Source: MFD01213-c1 sp963704405
GTDB lineage: Bacteria > Planctomycetota > Phycisphaerae > Tepidisphaerales > Tepidisphaeraceae
Direction: 5' to 3'
DNA length: 64,000 bases
Assembly: GCA_963704405.1 (NCBI GenBank)
Contig: OY969903.1
Span: 868,001 to 932,000 of the forward strand
Below are positions 1 through 8,411 of the stretch, piece after piece. Each line of letters starts with the position of its first letter. Positions within the stretch are counted from its first letter, which is position 1. The notes under the pieces were generated by a model. The model saw nothing but the letters and a program-made list of their open reading frames with translations. It had not been told where the DNA came from and searched no databases. The position numbers were made by a program, and so were the translations under genes.

Positions 1-52
1 CCTTCAGGTTGTGCTCGCGGGCCCCTCGGATGCGGATGTATTTCTGAGTCAT
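1..52 (-). CDS. uvrA: UvrA excinuclease ABC subunit A (N-terminal fragment, runs off window)
   Basis: Only the first 17 codons are inside the window, reading leftwards from an ATG at 52-50. The translation begins MTQKYIRIRGAREHNLK, which is the highly conserved start of UvrA (the I-R-G-A-R-x-H-N-L-K block precedes the first Walker A motif in the family). UvrA is the ATP-dependent damage-recognition subunit of nucleotide excision repair in the cytoplasm. The rest of the gene lies left of position 1, so completeness cannot be judged. It is divergent from the secreted protein at 209. Confidence 0.85.
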   Translation of the reverse strand, partial: MTQKYIRIRGAREHNLK

Positions 53-208
53 GGGAATAGTTTCTGATTAGTTACGTGTAGTGTAGGGCGCGTTTTTCCT
101 CATTGGCATCGATGAATCATCGTACGGGGGATGTACGGTGGGGGAAAGGGAGAGTTCGACGGAACATTTGGCTTGAGTTGGGTATCGGGGCAGGCAGATA
201 ATGTTTTG

Positions 209-1360
209 ATGGCCGCCGCCGCTGAAAAGTCTGTCCGCCGGTTGCGTTATCCATGGAAATGCGCGTTTGTTTGCTGCTTTCTTCTTTGTTCACGCTCATT
301 TGGCCAGGAAAAACCCAAAATCGCGGTCTTTCCGTTGGCCGGCTCCGCATCGGCCGAGCAGCGGGAGAAGGTGGGCTTTTCCCTGCGCGCGAAGCTGGAT
401 CGTGACGGGCATTATGAGGTGATCGACGGGCCTGCCATGGCTGACCTCGTTGGTGGCGAAGGCAAATCCATCGATCTCAGCAGTTCACCAGGGGAGTTGC
501 TGGAGGTGGCGAAGGATGAAAAGCCGCAGGTGATGATCTGGGGACAGCTTGAGGCGGCGGCCGGCGAGTCTGTGCTGCGGCTAAAGACGTTTGATGTGGA
601 TCAGCCTGACCCCCTTCCACATGAGTTTGAGAAGCGGATCGCACAGCCTACCGATCTGCGGTTTGCGGTCGAAGATATTCTACAAATGCTGGACGGCGTT
701 CGTCAGTTCAGCCATTCCAGCGAAGAGGCGGTTGTGGATGACGCGGCCGCGCGGGCGCTGTTTGCGAAGAATCCAAACCTTGTTCCTGATGGCGACTTGG
801 CGGCGGCATCGAAGGACTCGTGGCAGGCGCTGCTGCGGGCGGAAATTTATCCGCCGACGTTGTCGGACTCGCTGCCGGACAAAGATAAGGTGGTGATCTA
901 CCGTCTCCGCGATGACCCGGCTCATGCCCGCAATGTGCTGGCGATGAATCTGTCGAAGGATGTTGCTGAATCCAACGGGCTGGCGTGTCTTTCGGGCGCT
1001 ATCGCGATTGAGCCGAATACGCGTTATCGGCTGGTGTTTAAGTATCGGTCGGATGGGCCGAACCTGCATGTGTTCGTGAAAGGATATACGACGGGCAAGG
1101 ACATCAGCGGCCAGCCGACGGAGCGAGAATGTTATCGGCGACAGGTGCCACCGAGCGCCGCGACGGATGGGAGGTGGGTCACGATTACCTGCGATTTAAA
1201 CCCGCAGCATCCGGTGTTTCGGGTGGAGCACCTGCGCGTTGATCTTTATGCCTATCTGAAGCCGGGCGTTGTGATGTTTGACGATGTCCAATTGAAGGCG
1301 GCGGGAGAGCAGACGCGGCATGCGGTGGATGATGCGATCAGGAAACCGCCGGGGCGCTGA
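209..1360 (+). CDS. Secreted protein with CsgG-like N-terminal and jelly-roll-like C-terminal part
   Basis: About 383 residues from the ATG at 209. An upstream in-frame ATG at 131 would put 26 unlikely residues before the signal peptide. The N-terminus has basic residues, a hydrophobic stretch (CAFVCCFLLCSRSFG) and a likely cleavage before QEKPK, so export is expected. The next ~150 residues (KIAVFPLAG..., then YEVIDG and VMIWGQLE) resemble periplasmic proteins that compute a CsgG/FlgT-like alpha/beta fold. Residues from about 200 to the end (NLVPDGD..., RYRLVFKYRSDG, FDDVQL) have the pattern of a carbohydrate-binding-module-like beta sandwich, as often found in planctomycete secreted proteins. 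I do not recognise a specific function; the domain calls are inference from pattern. Confidence 0.7.
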   Translation: MAAAAEKSVRRLRYPWKCAFVCCFLLCSRSFGQEKPKIAVFPLAGSASAEQREKVGFSLRAKLDRDGHYEVIDGPAMADLVGGEGKSIDLSSSPGELLEVAKDEKPQVMIWGQLEAAAGESVLRLKTFDVDQPDPLPHEFEKRIAQPTDLRFAVEDILQMLDGVRQFSHSSEEAVVDDAAARALFAKNPNLVPDGDLAAASKDSWQALLRAEIYPPTLSDSLPDKDKVVIYRLRDDPAHARNVLAMNLSKDVAESNGLACLSGAIAIEPNTRYRLVFKYRSDGPNLHVFVKGYTTGKDISGQPTERECYRRQVPPSAATDGRWVTITCDLNPQHPVFRVEHLRVDLYAYLKPGVVMFDDVQLKAAGEQTRHAVDDAIRKPPGR

Positions 1361-1384
1361 TATCGCGCAAAGCATTGAGCCGCG

Positions 1385-2308
1385 TCAGGCGGCTGCGGCG
1401 CTGCGGACATTGGGGAGCGTGAGGAGATTGCCGAGCATTTCATCTGCGCCGGGCGGGTCGATCCGAAGGAACCCGGCGGAGGGGAACCAGGTCATCTCGC
1501 CGAACAATACCTGCCCCCGGCGGTTGTACAGATCCACCCGAACAAACGGAAACCCGTCGGCCAGTCTGGCGGCAACGGAAAGCATCCGCTCGAAGTTCGG
1601 CGGGCATGGCGGGGGTGTTTCAGACCTGGGGGCTTTGTCGAAGCAGAGGTCGGGAGTTTGCCAGTTGCGGTCGAAGAAATCCCAACGCCCATTGCCGCGG
1701 CGGTCGGTGCAGATGCTGAGATAGTGAGGCTGGCCGTTAAAGCAATAAAATTTGTAATCCGGCAGGCTGCGCTGCGGATAATCGGGATCGGCCAGGAACG
1801 GCTCGGCGATGACGCGAGATTTCAGACCCTCATACGGCCATTCGAAATACTTGTGATAGTAGCTTTGATCCATCCACGATTGCAGCTTTGCAAGAGTAGC
1901 AGGGATATCAAGCTTGGATTTGTCCTGGCAGATAATATTCCATCCGGAACCCGCGGTGGCCTTGAGCGCGAAGGCGTTGGGCAGGCGATCGAATTGAATA
2001 TCTTGCGGCCGGTCCCACGTGCCAAGCAGATCCACCAGAATCTCCGCGCCGGCTCGCTCGCCGACGATCGCGCGGGCGAGGAACTTATCAGCCAGCGGGG
2101 GCATCAACGGATGGCGGTAGTTGACGTTCAACCAGAGCAGTTTGTCGGAAAGGCGGACTGGGGAATCGAGATCGGGCCAGCGGCCATAGAGCCGATAAAA
2201 CCGCCGCTCGAGATAGCGGCGATGGTCCCATCGCCCCCCGGCGAGCAACTGGCGGCACTGGCGAAGGGACTGGGCAGCGAGGTCGTAGCTGAGGCGAAGC
2301 ATCCGCAT
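1385..2308 (-). CDS. TupA-like ATP-grasp family protein
   Basis: 307 residues. The order of motifs (WPDLDSPVRLSDKLLWLN near residue 45, LADKFLARAIV, KATAGSGWNIIC, then RVIAEPFL, PDYKFYCFNG, and a late FVRVDLYN..GEMTW block) matches the TupA-like ATP-grasp family, whose members are found in cell-surface polysaccharide and teichuronopeptide gene clusters and are thought to ligate amino acids or sugars using ATP. The C-terminal D-x-Y...E-x-T/W residues fit the metal/ATP site. No glycosyltransferase genes adjoin it here, so the substrate is unknown. Length is normal for the family. It is convergent with the upstream secreted protein, with a 24-base gap. Confidence 0.8.
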   Translation of the reverse strand: MRMLRLSYDLAAQSLRQCRQLLAGGRWDHRRYLERRFYRLYGRWPDLDSPVRLSDKLLWLNVNYRHPLMPPLADKFLARAIVGERAGAEILVDLLGTWDRPQDIQFDRLPNAFALKATAGSGWNIICQDKSKLDIPATLAKLQSWMDQSYYHKYFEWPYEGLKSRVIAEPFLADPDYPQRSLPDYKFYCFNGQPHYLSICTDRRGNGRWDFFDRNWQTPDLCFDKAPRSETPPPCPPNFERMLSVAARLADGFPFVRVDLYNRRGQVLFGEMTWFPSAGFLRIDPPGADEMLGNLLTLPNVRSAAAA

Positions 2309-2592
2309 GCGTGTAATGAGGTCATCGGCTGAATGCTCGTGAGGGGTGAGAGGGTGTACATTGAGGGCGAGATTGAAATTCCTTCATTCAGGCTGCGAAG
2401 CCGTCTTCTCATCAGGAACTGGTGGGGATGGCGCACGCCCATTCTGAATAACTGGCATAAAGATGAATGTCTTTGGGTGGCGGGGCTGCTGAAGGAGGCG
2501 CTGAGCTTGGGGTAGGTCGTCCTGGCGGCGAGGCGGGTGGCGGCGTCGGTTTGGGTTTGGGTTTCTCGATGTTTCGTGGATCAGGGAGCACT

Positions 2593-2946
2593 TCAAGGTG
2601 TTAATGCATTGGTGATCTTTGCCACAGTAGCGGCATCGACTGAGACGCGTGCTTTCTCAATGCGGTTCAGGACTTCGGGGCGAAGAGCTGCGACGCGAGC
2701 GAGCTGGGCCTGGGACCATCCCAATTCTTTTCTGGCGGCGATGATTTTGCGGGCGAGGGATATGCGCGCCCAGGCGATTGCATCGTAGTTGCCACCGGGA
2801 AGGCGTTTAGGAAATTGCGGGAGGTCGGATTCCGGCACCACGACCTTGGCCCCCGCTTTGAGCCGTTTGTATTGGGCTTCGGGCAACAGCACATATCGTT
2901 TACCATCAATTATAGCCGTATTGGTTTTGTCCATTGTCGTCTCCAT
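2593..2946 (-). CDS. XRE-family antitoxin / helix-turn-helix regulator
   Basis: 117 residues from ATG 2946; an internal ATG gives MDKTNTAIIDGKRY from 2934. The N-terminal third is a short beta-rich region (YVLLPEAQYKRLKAG). The C-terminal half is an XRE-type HTH (LARKIIAARKELGWSQAQLARVAALRPEVLNRIEKAR). This two-part layout is common in antitoxins of RelE/HigB-type systems. It lies downstream of the RelE-like gene at 3091-3346 on the same strand, in the toxin-first order typical of higBA, but the two are separated by a ~145-base palindromic element. It probably binds its own promoter and neutralises the toxin; this is inferred from family and context. Confidence 0.75.
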   Translation of the reverse strand: METTMDKTNTAIIDGKRYVLLPEAQYKRLKAGAKVVVPESDLPQFPKRLPGGNYDAIAWARISLARKIIAARKELGWSQAQLARVAALRPEVLNRIEKARVSVDAATVAKITNALTP

Positions 2947-2950
2947 TATT

Positions 2951-3100
2951 TAGAGCTCCTAACAGAATGGATGAACGCAGAGTCACGGAGGCCGCGGAGG
3001 TAGAACAGAGAGGGCTATGTTTTTCCTTGTTTTCTCCGCGTTTTACCTCCGCGGCCTCCGCGACTCTGCGTTCATTTTCCTCCTGTTTTGTTAGGAGCTT
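2951..3100. repeat. Long imperfect palindrome between toxin and antitoxin genes
   Basis: Left arm from 2954 (agctcctaacag, then atgaacgcagagtc, then cggaggccgcggaggt) is mirrored by a right arm from about 3045 (acctccgcggcctccg, gactctgcgttcat, cctgttttgttaggagct) ending at 3099. Each arm is roughly 45-50 bases, with a ~45-base centre. The sequence resembles dispersed palindromic intergenic elements common in planctomycetes. The right end supplies the stop codon of the RelE-like toxin and the left end lies at the ribosome-binding region of the antitoxin. Confidence 0.7.
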
Positions 3101-3346
3101 TTATACAAATCGCGACGATCATCAATTTTCCAGACGATTACCCGCCCTGCCTGCACCCGAAAAACGACGCGATAGGCGCCCGTGCGAATTCGGAAGCTGC
3201 CACGAAGCTCATGCTGCAAAGGCTTGGTTCCTGAAACCGTTGGCCAGTTTTTTAATCGTTCAAAAATTTCCAATACACGGACGTGAATGACAAGCGGAAG
3301 GTCTTCTAATTCCAAGGCAGCGGCTGGAGTTTATTTCCACTTCCAC
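3091..3346 (-). CDS. RelE/ParE-superfamily toxin, N-terminus frameshifted
   Basis: The clear part (74 residues from 3315) reads LKNWPTVSGTKPLQHELRG, then SFRIRTGAYRVVFRV and VIVWKIDDRRDLYKSS, the core of RelE/ParE ribosome- or gyrase-directed toxins (R-I-R-x-G-x-Y-R-V-x-x-x-V followed by I-x-x-R-x-D-x-Y). Family members normally have about 15 more N-terminal residues. Reading back, the same frame gives TPAAALELEDLP but meets a stop, while the frame one base over gives VEVEIN from a GTG at 3346. A missing base near 3331-3335 would join them into a normal-length toxin. The last four codons lie within the palindromic element downstream. Confidence 0.65.
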
Positions 3347-3428
3347 GGAGATAAATGAACGGAATTGCCTTAAGTCAATTAAATTGACTAATGGGCTGCC
3401 GATTGCTGAACGAAGAGACGTTGGCGGC

Positions 3429-4504
3429 TTAAGCGCTCCGGACTGTGCGGCGGCGGGCGACTCGGGGGCGGCCGAAGGCGTCGGTTTTGGTTTGGACTTT
3501 GCTCGCGCGGGTGGGGTCAATCACGGCGGCGATTGATGTGGTGGGGGATTCGCCGCTGATTTTAATCTGGGTGGCTAAAGCATGATCCAGCCGCTTGCGG
3601 GCGTAGTTGACGTATTCTTCGCTTTGATCGATGCCGACATATTGGCGACCAAGGAGGGCGGCGGAGACGCAGGTGGTGCCGGAGCCGTTGAAGGGGTCGA
3701 GGACGATGTCGCCGGGGTTGCTGCTGGCTTTGACGATTCGGTCGAGAACGCCCATCGGCATCTGGCAGCCGTGCCAGCCTTCGCGTTCCTTGAAGGTGCC
3801 GCAGACTCGGCTGACGTTCCAGACGTCCTGGCCGGGTTCGAAGTAACCGTTGCCGCCGGCTTCCTGCGGGCGCAGATACCAGGTGTCATCCGGCAGTTTA
3901 CCTTTGGGGTTGGCGCGGAGGTCGCCATACGTGGTTTGGCGGCGCTGGCAACGCGGATGGAGTCGGGGTTGAAGGTGAAGCCCTCTTTTTCCTTGGTGAA
4001 ATAGAGGATGTGCGTGTGGCTCTTGGCGAACATCTTCTTGGTCTGCTGGCCGAAGGTGTAATGCCAGATGATCCAGTTGCGGAGGTTGAAACCGATCTGC
4101 CGGCGGGCGATGACGGCGAGGTCGGCGGCATATTCGTCGCCGATCGCCAGGTAAAAGCTGCCGGTGGGTTTGAGGGCGCGGTGGACGGCCTTCATCCAGT
4201 CGGCGCTGAATTTCAGGTAGTCCTCGGTCTTCAGCTCGTCGTTGTAGCCGTGGTAGAGGTATCCGATGTTGAAGGGAGGGTCGGCAAAAACCAGATCGAT
4301 CCAGCCTTCGGGTCCATCATTCAGGACTTTGATCGAGTCGCCTTGGATAATCAGGTTGGTATTTGGCATTCCAGCCGGATTATAGAGGCTCGGACGAATG
4401 GCACCAATGGTGCCGCCTGTGCGCGTCAGTCTGGCGGACTTTGCAGCGCGAAGCCCGGATAAACCCTGCTGAAAGGCCTGTTTACGCGAATTATTCAACT
4501 TCAT
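3429..4504 (-). CDS. Beta-class N6-adenine/N4-cytosine DNA methyltransferase (one frameshift)
   Basis: The N-terminal piece (4504 to about 3940) has NTNLIIQGDSIKVL, then the catalytic motif IV DPPFNIGY near residue 75, and HTHILYFTKEK. Around 3938-3946 the frame must change (base missing in a GCGCCGCC stretch), after which the other frame continues with TTYGDLRANPKGKLPDDTW, VWNVSRVCGTFKEREGWHG and motif I as DPFNGSGTT, then YVGIDQSEEYVNYARKRL. Catalytic motif before the AdoMet FxGxG motif is the beta-class order (M.HinfI/CcrM group). It has no restriction endonuclease neighbour, so an orphan regulatory or epigenetic methylase is likely. The start overlaps the stop of the upstream membrane-protein gene (ATGA at 4504-4501). 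The C-terminal ~40 residues are basic. Confidence 0.85.
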
Positions 4505-4833
4505 GCGGCTTCCTTCATGGGTTCTTCGGCCGAGTTCGAAGTGAAAATCGACGGGTGATGCAGCTCCTCCTGCGATTCATATTCGTTTTCGAGGAGTTGC
4601 TCGTCGCTGAGTTCATCGCCGGCGTGTTCGTTGAGATCGCAAAGGACAAAGGGGTATGTGGATTCGCCGTGAGCGGTTTCAAATTCGGCAGGGACAAACG
4701 GCGCCCCATGCACACCGCGCTGATCTGCGCGGCCGCCTTGGGTGCTCACGGGAACGGGCATGAGGGTGACAACGAAAGACCCGGCCACCAGGAGAAGGAA
4801 GACGACAAAACCGAGCGTGAGCATGCTGAACAT
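4501..4833 (-). CDS. Small single-pass membrane protein
   Basis: About 110 residues from the ATG at 4833, preceded by AAGGAG at a normal distance; a longer reading from 4863 is less likely. One hydrophobic segment (MLTLGFVVFLLLVAGSFVVTL, within residues 3-25) is followed by an acidic soluble tail rich in Glu and His (DELSDEQLLENEYESQEEL). No family recognised. Its stop overlaps the methyltransferase start by four bases, so the two are translationally coupled and probably co-transcribed. Confidence 0.6.
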   Translation of the reverse strand: MFSMLTLGFVVFLLLVAGSFVVTLMPVPVSTQGGRADQRGVHGAPFVPAEFETAHGESTYPFVLCDLNEHAGDELSDEQLLENEYESQEELHHPSIFTSNSAEEPMKEAA

Positions 4834-4891
4834 ATTGAGCTCCTTGTAAGGCGGTGGCGGCAAAGGCCACTCGTCCTATAATCGGCCCCCG

Positions 4892-5973
4892 GTGTCGCGC
4901 AGCATGAATCCCAGTGATGGTGCGGTTTTGCGTCTGCTTGATGCGAATGCGAATCGAGCGCGGGAGGGGCTGCGCGTCCTGGAAGACTATTGCCGATTTG
5001 TGCTGGATGACGCGGACCTTTCAGCGCAACTCAAGCAGTTGCGGCATGATCTGACAGAGGCGACAAAGGCGTGGCTGGTGGAAGCGATTTTATTTCGCGA
5101 CACGCCGGGCGATGTGGGAACGGACAACAAAACGGCGGCAGAATTCGAACGCGGCACGCTGGCGGATGTCGTCACCGCGGCGGCGAAGCGGCTCGGTGAG
5201 GCACTGCGGGCGATTGAAGAATTCAGCAAGACCATCAACCCGGCCGACGCCGCGGCGATCGAGCGGATCCGATATCAGTTTTATGCGATCGAACAGGCGA
5301 TCTCGCGCACGCTTTGGCCGTCAAAGCGCTTTGAAGCTGTTCGATTATATGTATTGATCACCGAAAGCGCCTGCAAAGGCCGCTGGCAATCCGCCGCCGA
5401 GGCGGCGATCGCCGGCGGGGCGGATTGTCTGCAACTTCGCGAAAAAGATTTAGAAAGCGGCGCGTTTTTAAACGCGCGAAAGAGTTCGTGGCAATCTGCC
5501 GCAGCCGCGGCGTTATCGGCATCATCAACGATCGGGCGGACATTGCGCTGCTCAGCGGCGCTGATGGGGTACACGTCGGTCAAGCAGATGTGGCCGCGAC
5601 AGAAGCGCGGAAAATCATGGGCGCGGGAAAAATCGTCGGCGTGAGCACCCACAACATCGAACAGGCCCGTCAGGCTGTGCTTGATGGCGCCGATTACATC
5701 GGCGCAGGCCCGGTCTTCCGCAGCCCAACCAAGCCCCGCGATTTTCTGCCTGGATTAACTTATGTCGCGGAGGTCGCCAGGGGGATAAAAATTCCTGCCT
5801 TCGCGATTGCAGGCATTACGCCGGAGAATGTCGATGAAGTCCTGAAAGCCGGCATGGGCCGCATCGCCGTGACGGCGGCGGTAACGGGTTGCGATGACAT
5901 AAGAGCTGCGGCGGAACGGTTGAAAAGTAAGCTAAGCGGCACGGGCGTTTTGCCTGTGTCGAACAGTGTCTGA
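4892..5973 (+). CDS. thiE: Thiamine-phosphate synthase with N-terminal ThiD2 domain (frame break)
   Basis: Catalyses joining of HMP-PP and thiazole phosphate to thiamine phosphate. Residues ~10-140 (LRLLDANANRAREGLRVLED, FRDTPGDVGT, GEALRAIEEFSK) are the ThiD2 domain that precedes ThiE in several phyla. The ThiE barrel starts at about residue 150 (LYVLITES) with GGADCLQLREKDL, IINDRADIALLSGADGVHVG, GAGPVFRSPTKP and FAIAGITPEN. The frame changes by -1 at 5466-5476, where the sequence GCG TTT TTA AAC contains T TTA AAC, a canonical slippery heptamer in the correct phase; a base missing from the T run is the simpler explanation. Start is GTG 4892 or ATG 4904; no strong RBS for either. murJ follows. 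Confidence 0.85.
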
Positions 5974-6005
5974 CACGGGCGAGACAACCGTGCTACGGGA
6001 TAGAG

Positions 6006-7748
6006 ATGGCTGATTCAGCAGTTATAGTTTCGCCGTCGTTATCCGCTCTGGCGGAGCCGGCGACGGTGGCTTCGCGGGCTTCTTCTACCAAGTCACTGGT
6101 GCAGCATGCAAAGCTGATCGGGTTTCTCACGCTCATCAGCCGCTTCTTCGGGCTCGGGCGGGAGATGGTGGCGGGGCACTACTTAGGCACCGCGCTCGTC
6201 GGCTCGGCGTTCACCGTCGCCTTTGTTATACCTAATTTATTTCGCAAGCTGTTCGGCGAAGGCGCGCTCTCGGCGGCGTTTATTCCGCTGTATGCCCAGG
6301 CTGTGCGGCGCGATCATCCTGAGGCCGCCAATGATTTTGCGGCTGCCGCCGTCAATCTTTTATGCGCGATCCTTGTGGGCCTTACGATTGCCGGCGAAGG
6401 GGTTGTTGTCGGTCTGATGCTGATGGACCGCGACTTCCGCCCTGATCGCGTGCTGATGCTGAAACTCACCGCGATCATGCTGCCCTACGTCCTGCTCATC
6501 TGCGGCGGAGCGTTTGTCAGCGGGATTCTTCAGGTGCATAAGCGATTCGGACCGCCCGCCGCAGCGCCGATTATTTTGAATGCGTGCCATATTCTGGTGC
6601 TGTTGATCGGCGCGAAGATCGTGGGATTGAATCGGCTCACGCCCGCGGCGGAGGTGGTTGGTAAGCAGACGACACTTGCATATTGGCTGGCGATGTTCGT
6701 GTTGGTAGCGGGAGTATTGCAGGTGGCGGTGCTGCTGCCGGCGCTGAAGCAGGTTGGGTTTCGATTCAAGCTCGTTCCCCATTTCTGGACGCCGACGATC
6801 AAACGGATGCTGCGGCTGTCGCTGCCGGTGGCGCTGAGCGCGGGTGTTCTGCAGCTTTCAGTGCTATTGGATAAAGGCCTTTCGATGGCGCTGATGCAAG
6901 GCGTCGATAATGCGGGCAAGGCCGTCACGCATTTTCACTGGTTTGGCCATCTCGTGCGTTTCCCGATGGAACTGGGCGCGCCGCGGCGGCTTGACCTGGC
7001 GCAATTCCTCTATCAATTCCCCCTTGGCATCTTTGCCATTGCGCTGGCGACGGCGATCTTTCCGGGCCTCAGCGCCAACGCGCTCGATCAGGACCGCGAG
7101 CGGTTCCGCGGTGTTCTGCGGCAGGGGATCGAAGCCAGCCTTTGGGAAGGCCTTCCTGCGAGCGTCGGCTTGGCGCTGGTTGCATTGCCTACCGCAAAAT
7201 TGCTTTTCCAGCATGGCCAGATTCATGGATCTGATGTGCAGTGGATCGTGCGCTCAACGATGATTTATGCCGGCGCAATCTGGGCGTTTTCGCTGCTGCA
7301 GATTGTGAACCGCGCATATTACGCTGTGCACGACACCATGACGCCGCTGATGATGTCGATGGTGAATATCGTGCTGAACCTGGTGATCGAAATCCCCCTG
7401 CTCTGGACGCGCCTCGGCGAAAGCGGCATGGCGGTCGGCACGTTCGTCAGTTTTATCGTGCAGGCGCTGGTGATGCTCTGGATGCTGGACCGAAAGATCG
7501 GCGGGCTGAACCTGCGGCAGAGTTTCCCGTCGATCGGAAAAATGATTGCCGCGACGGCTGTGATGGGCGTTGCCTGTTACGCCATTAAAATTTCTCCCCT
7601 CTATCCCCACGGCGACCGCCGCGAGGCATGGGTGCTGCAACTGGCGATACTGATGGGTGTCGGGGCAGTAGTGTATATCAGCGCCTGCGCTGCGCTCGGT
7701 GTGAACGTGATGGGCGACCTGCTTCCGCGCTGGCGAAAGAAGGCGTGA
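6006..7748 (+). CDS. murJ: MurJ lipid II flippase
   Basis: 580 residues, a normal length for MurJ (MviN). After a ~30-residue cytoplasmic lead, membrane segments repeat through the protein (for example LIGFLTLISRFFGLGREMV, FVIPNLFRKLFGEGALSAAF at about residues 75-95, and ANALDQDRERFR). The N-terminal SRxFGLxREM and NLFRKLFGEGALSAAFIP motifs are diagnostic of the MOP-superfamily flippase that moves lipid II across the inner membrane for peptidoglycan synthesis. Presence of MurJ fits the current view that planctomycetes build peptidoglycan. It starts 32 bases after thiE in the same direction. Confidence 0.92.
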   Translation: MADSAVIVSPSLSALAEPATVASRASSTKSLVQHAKLIGFLTLISRFFGLGREMVAGHYLGTALVGSAFTVAFVIPNLFRKLFGEGALSAAFIPLYAQAVRRDHPEAANDFAAAAVNLLCAILVGLTIAGEGVVVGLMLMDRDFRPDRVLMLKLTAIMLPYVLLICGGAFVSGILQVHKRFGPPAAAPIILNACHILVLLIGAKIVGLNRLTPAAEVVGKQTTLAYWLAMFVLVAGVLQVAVLLPALKQVGFRFKLVPHFWTPTIKRMLRLSLPVALSAGVLQLSVLLDKGLSMALMQGVDNAGKAVTHFHWFGHLVRFPMELGAPRRLDLAQFLYQFPLGIFAIALATAIFPGLSANALDQDRERFRGVLRQGIEASLWEGLPASVGLALVALPTAKLLFQHGQIHGSDVQWIVRSTMIYAGAIWAFSLLQIVNRAYYAVHDTMTPLMMSMVNIVLNLVIEIPLLWTRLGESGMAVGTFVSFIVQALVMLWMLDRKIGGLNLRQSFPSIGKMIAATAVMGVACYAIKISPLYPHGDRREAWVLQLAILMGVGAVVYISACAALGVNVMGDLLPRWRKKA

Positions 7749-7855
7749 AGAATCGGCCACGCGGGATGAGGGCCGCGCTCAGCAAGGTTTGTGTGCCTGT
7801 GGCTAAATTGCTCCGCTGAGTTTTTGAACTGGAGATGGGGAGTGGGGGGAAGATA

Positions 7856-8187
7856 TCAACCCAACGCGATGAACGATGCCAACGGATCGGCCTCAAATTC
7901 AAGGAGCGTTGCTTGATGAAAACGGAGCAACGTGGCTACTGCAGTTGTTTGGCGGTTCCCCAATCGAATCCAGATTACTTTCGGTGGATGTCCCCTCAGC
8001 AAAGCACGCTACTGAAAATCGACATCTTTTGAAACAATGAGAAATCCCTGCGATGCAGCATGCGACCAGACCGCCAGATCGGACATCCGCGCCAACCCGA
8101 AATCGCGCACATGCCCAGAGCCAGGTACTCGACAACCAACTGGCCCACCAATTTGTCGGAAAGATTCTGATCGAAGAGCAATTTCAT
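7856..8187 (-). pseudogene. DUF5615 PIN-like toxin, broken by frameshift and internal stop
   Basis: Begins MKLLFDQNLSDKLVGQLV, the hallmark start of DUF5615 PIN-like proteins (the Asp is the first acidic active-site residue). A base missing near 8124 shifts the frame; the continuation reads YPGSGHVRDFGLARMSDL, WSHAASQGFLIVSKDVDFQ, where SKDVDF is the second acidic motif. An in-frame TAG follows immediately, after which the same frame continues with family-like sequence (LLRGHPPKVIWIRLGN... to a TGA at 7858-7856). The start overlaps the upstream DUF433 gene (ATGA), the usual antitoxin-toxin arrangement. The frameshift alone could be a consensus error, but the separate nonsense codon suggests real inactivation. 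Confidence 0.7.
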
Positions 8188-8411
8188 GCCGCCGGAACCG
8201 TCCAGAGCCGGCGTTCCCGGTCAGCGGCGTACGCAAGACAAGCCTGAATATCCTCCACCGTCAAATCAGGGAAGTCATCAACAATCTTCGCCGGCGTCAT
8301 TCCTGCAGCGAGATATTCCAGAACGTCCCGCACTGTCATTCGCAGTCCGCGGATACAAGCCTGCCCGCTGCGCTTGTCTGGCTCGATCGTGATGAATTTT
8401 CCATAATCCAC
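8184..8411 (-). CDS. DUF433 antitoxin
   Basis: 75 residues with the DUF433 pattern: FITIEPDKRSGQACIRGLRM, TVRDVLEYLAAGMTPAKIVD, FPDLTVEDIQACLAYAADRE. DUF433 proteins are small winged-helix DNA-binding proteins that pair with DUF5615 PIN-like toxins in type II toxin-antitoxin modules. The stop overlaps the start of the DUF5615 gene by four bases, so the pair is translationally coupled. A second, unrelated copy of this pair type is found at 58091-58649. Confidence 0.8.
   Translation of the reverse strand: MDYGKFITIEPDKRSGQACIRGLRMTVRDVLEYLAAGMTPAKIVDDFPDLTVEDIQACLAYAADRERRLWTVPAA

Noticed and set aside
4363..4881. 172-codon frame on the plus strand
   Set aside because: Antisense to the methylase start and the small membrane protein, both of which have clear motifs or RBS.
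4863..4903. TPP riboswitch before thiE
   Set aside because: Only ~60 bases separate thiE from the divergent gene and no CTGAGA-type core was seen.
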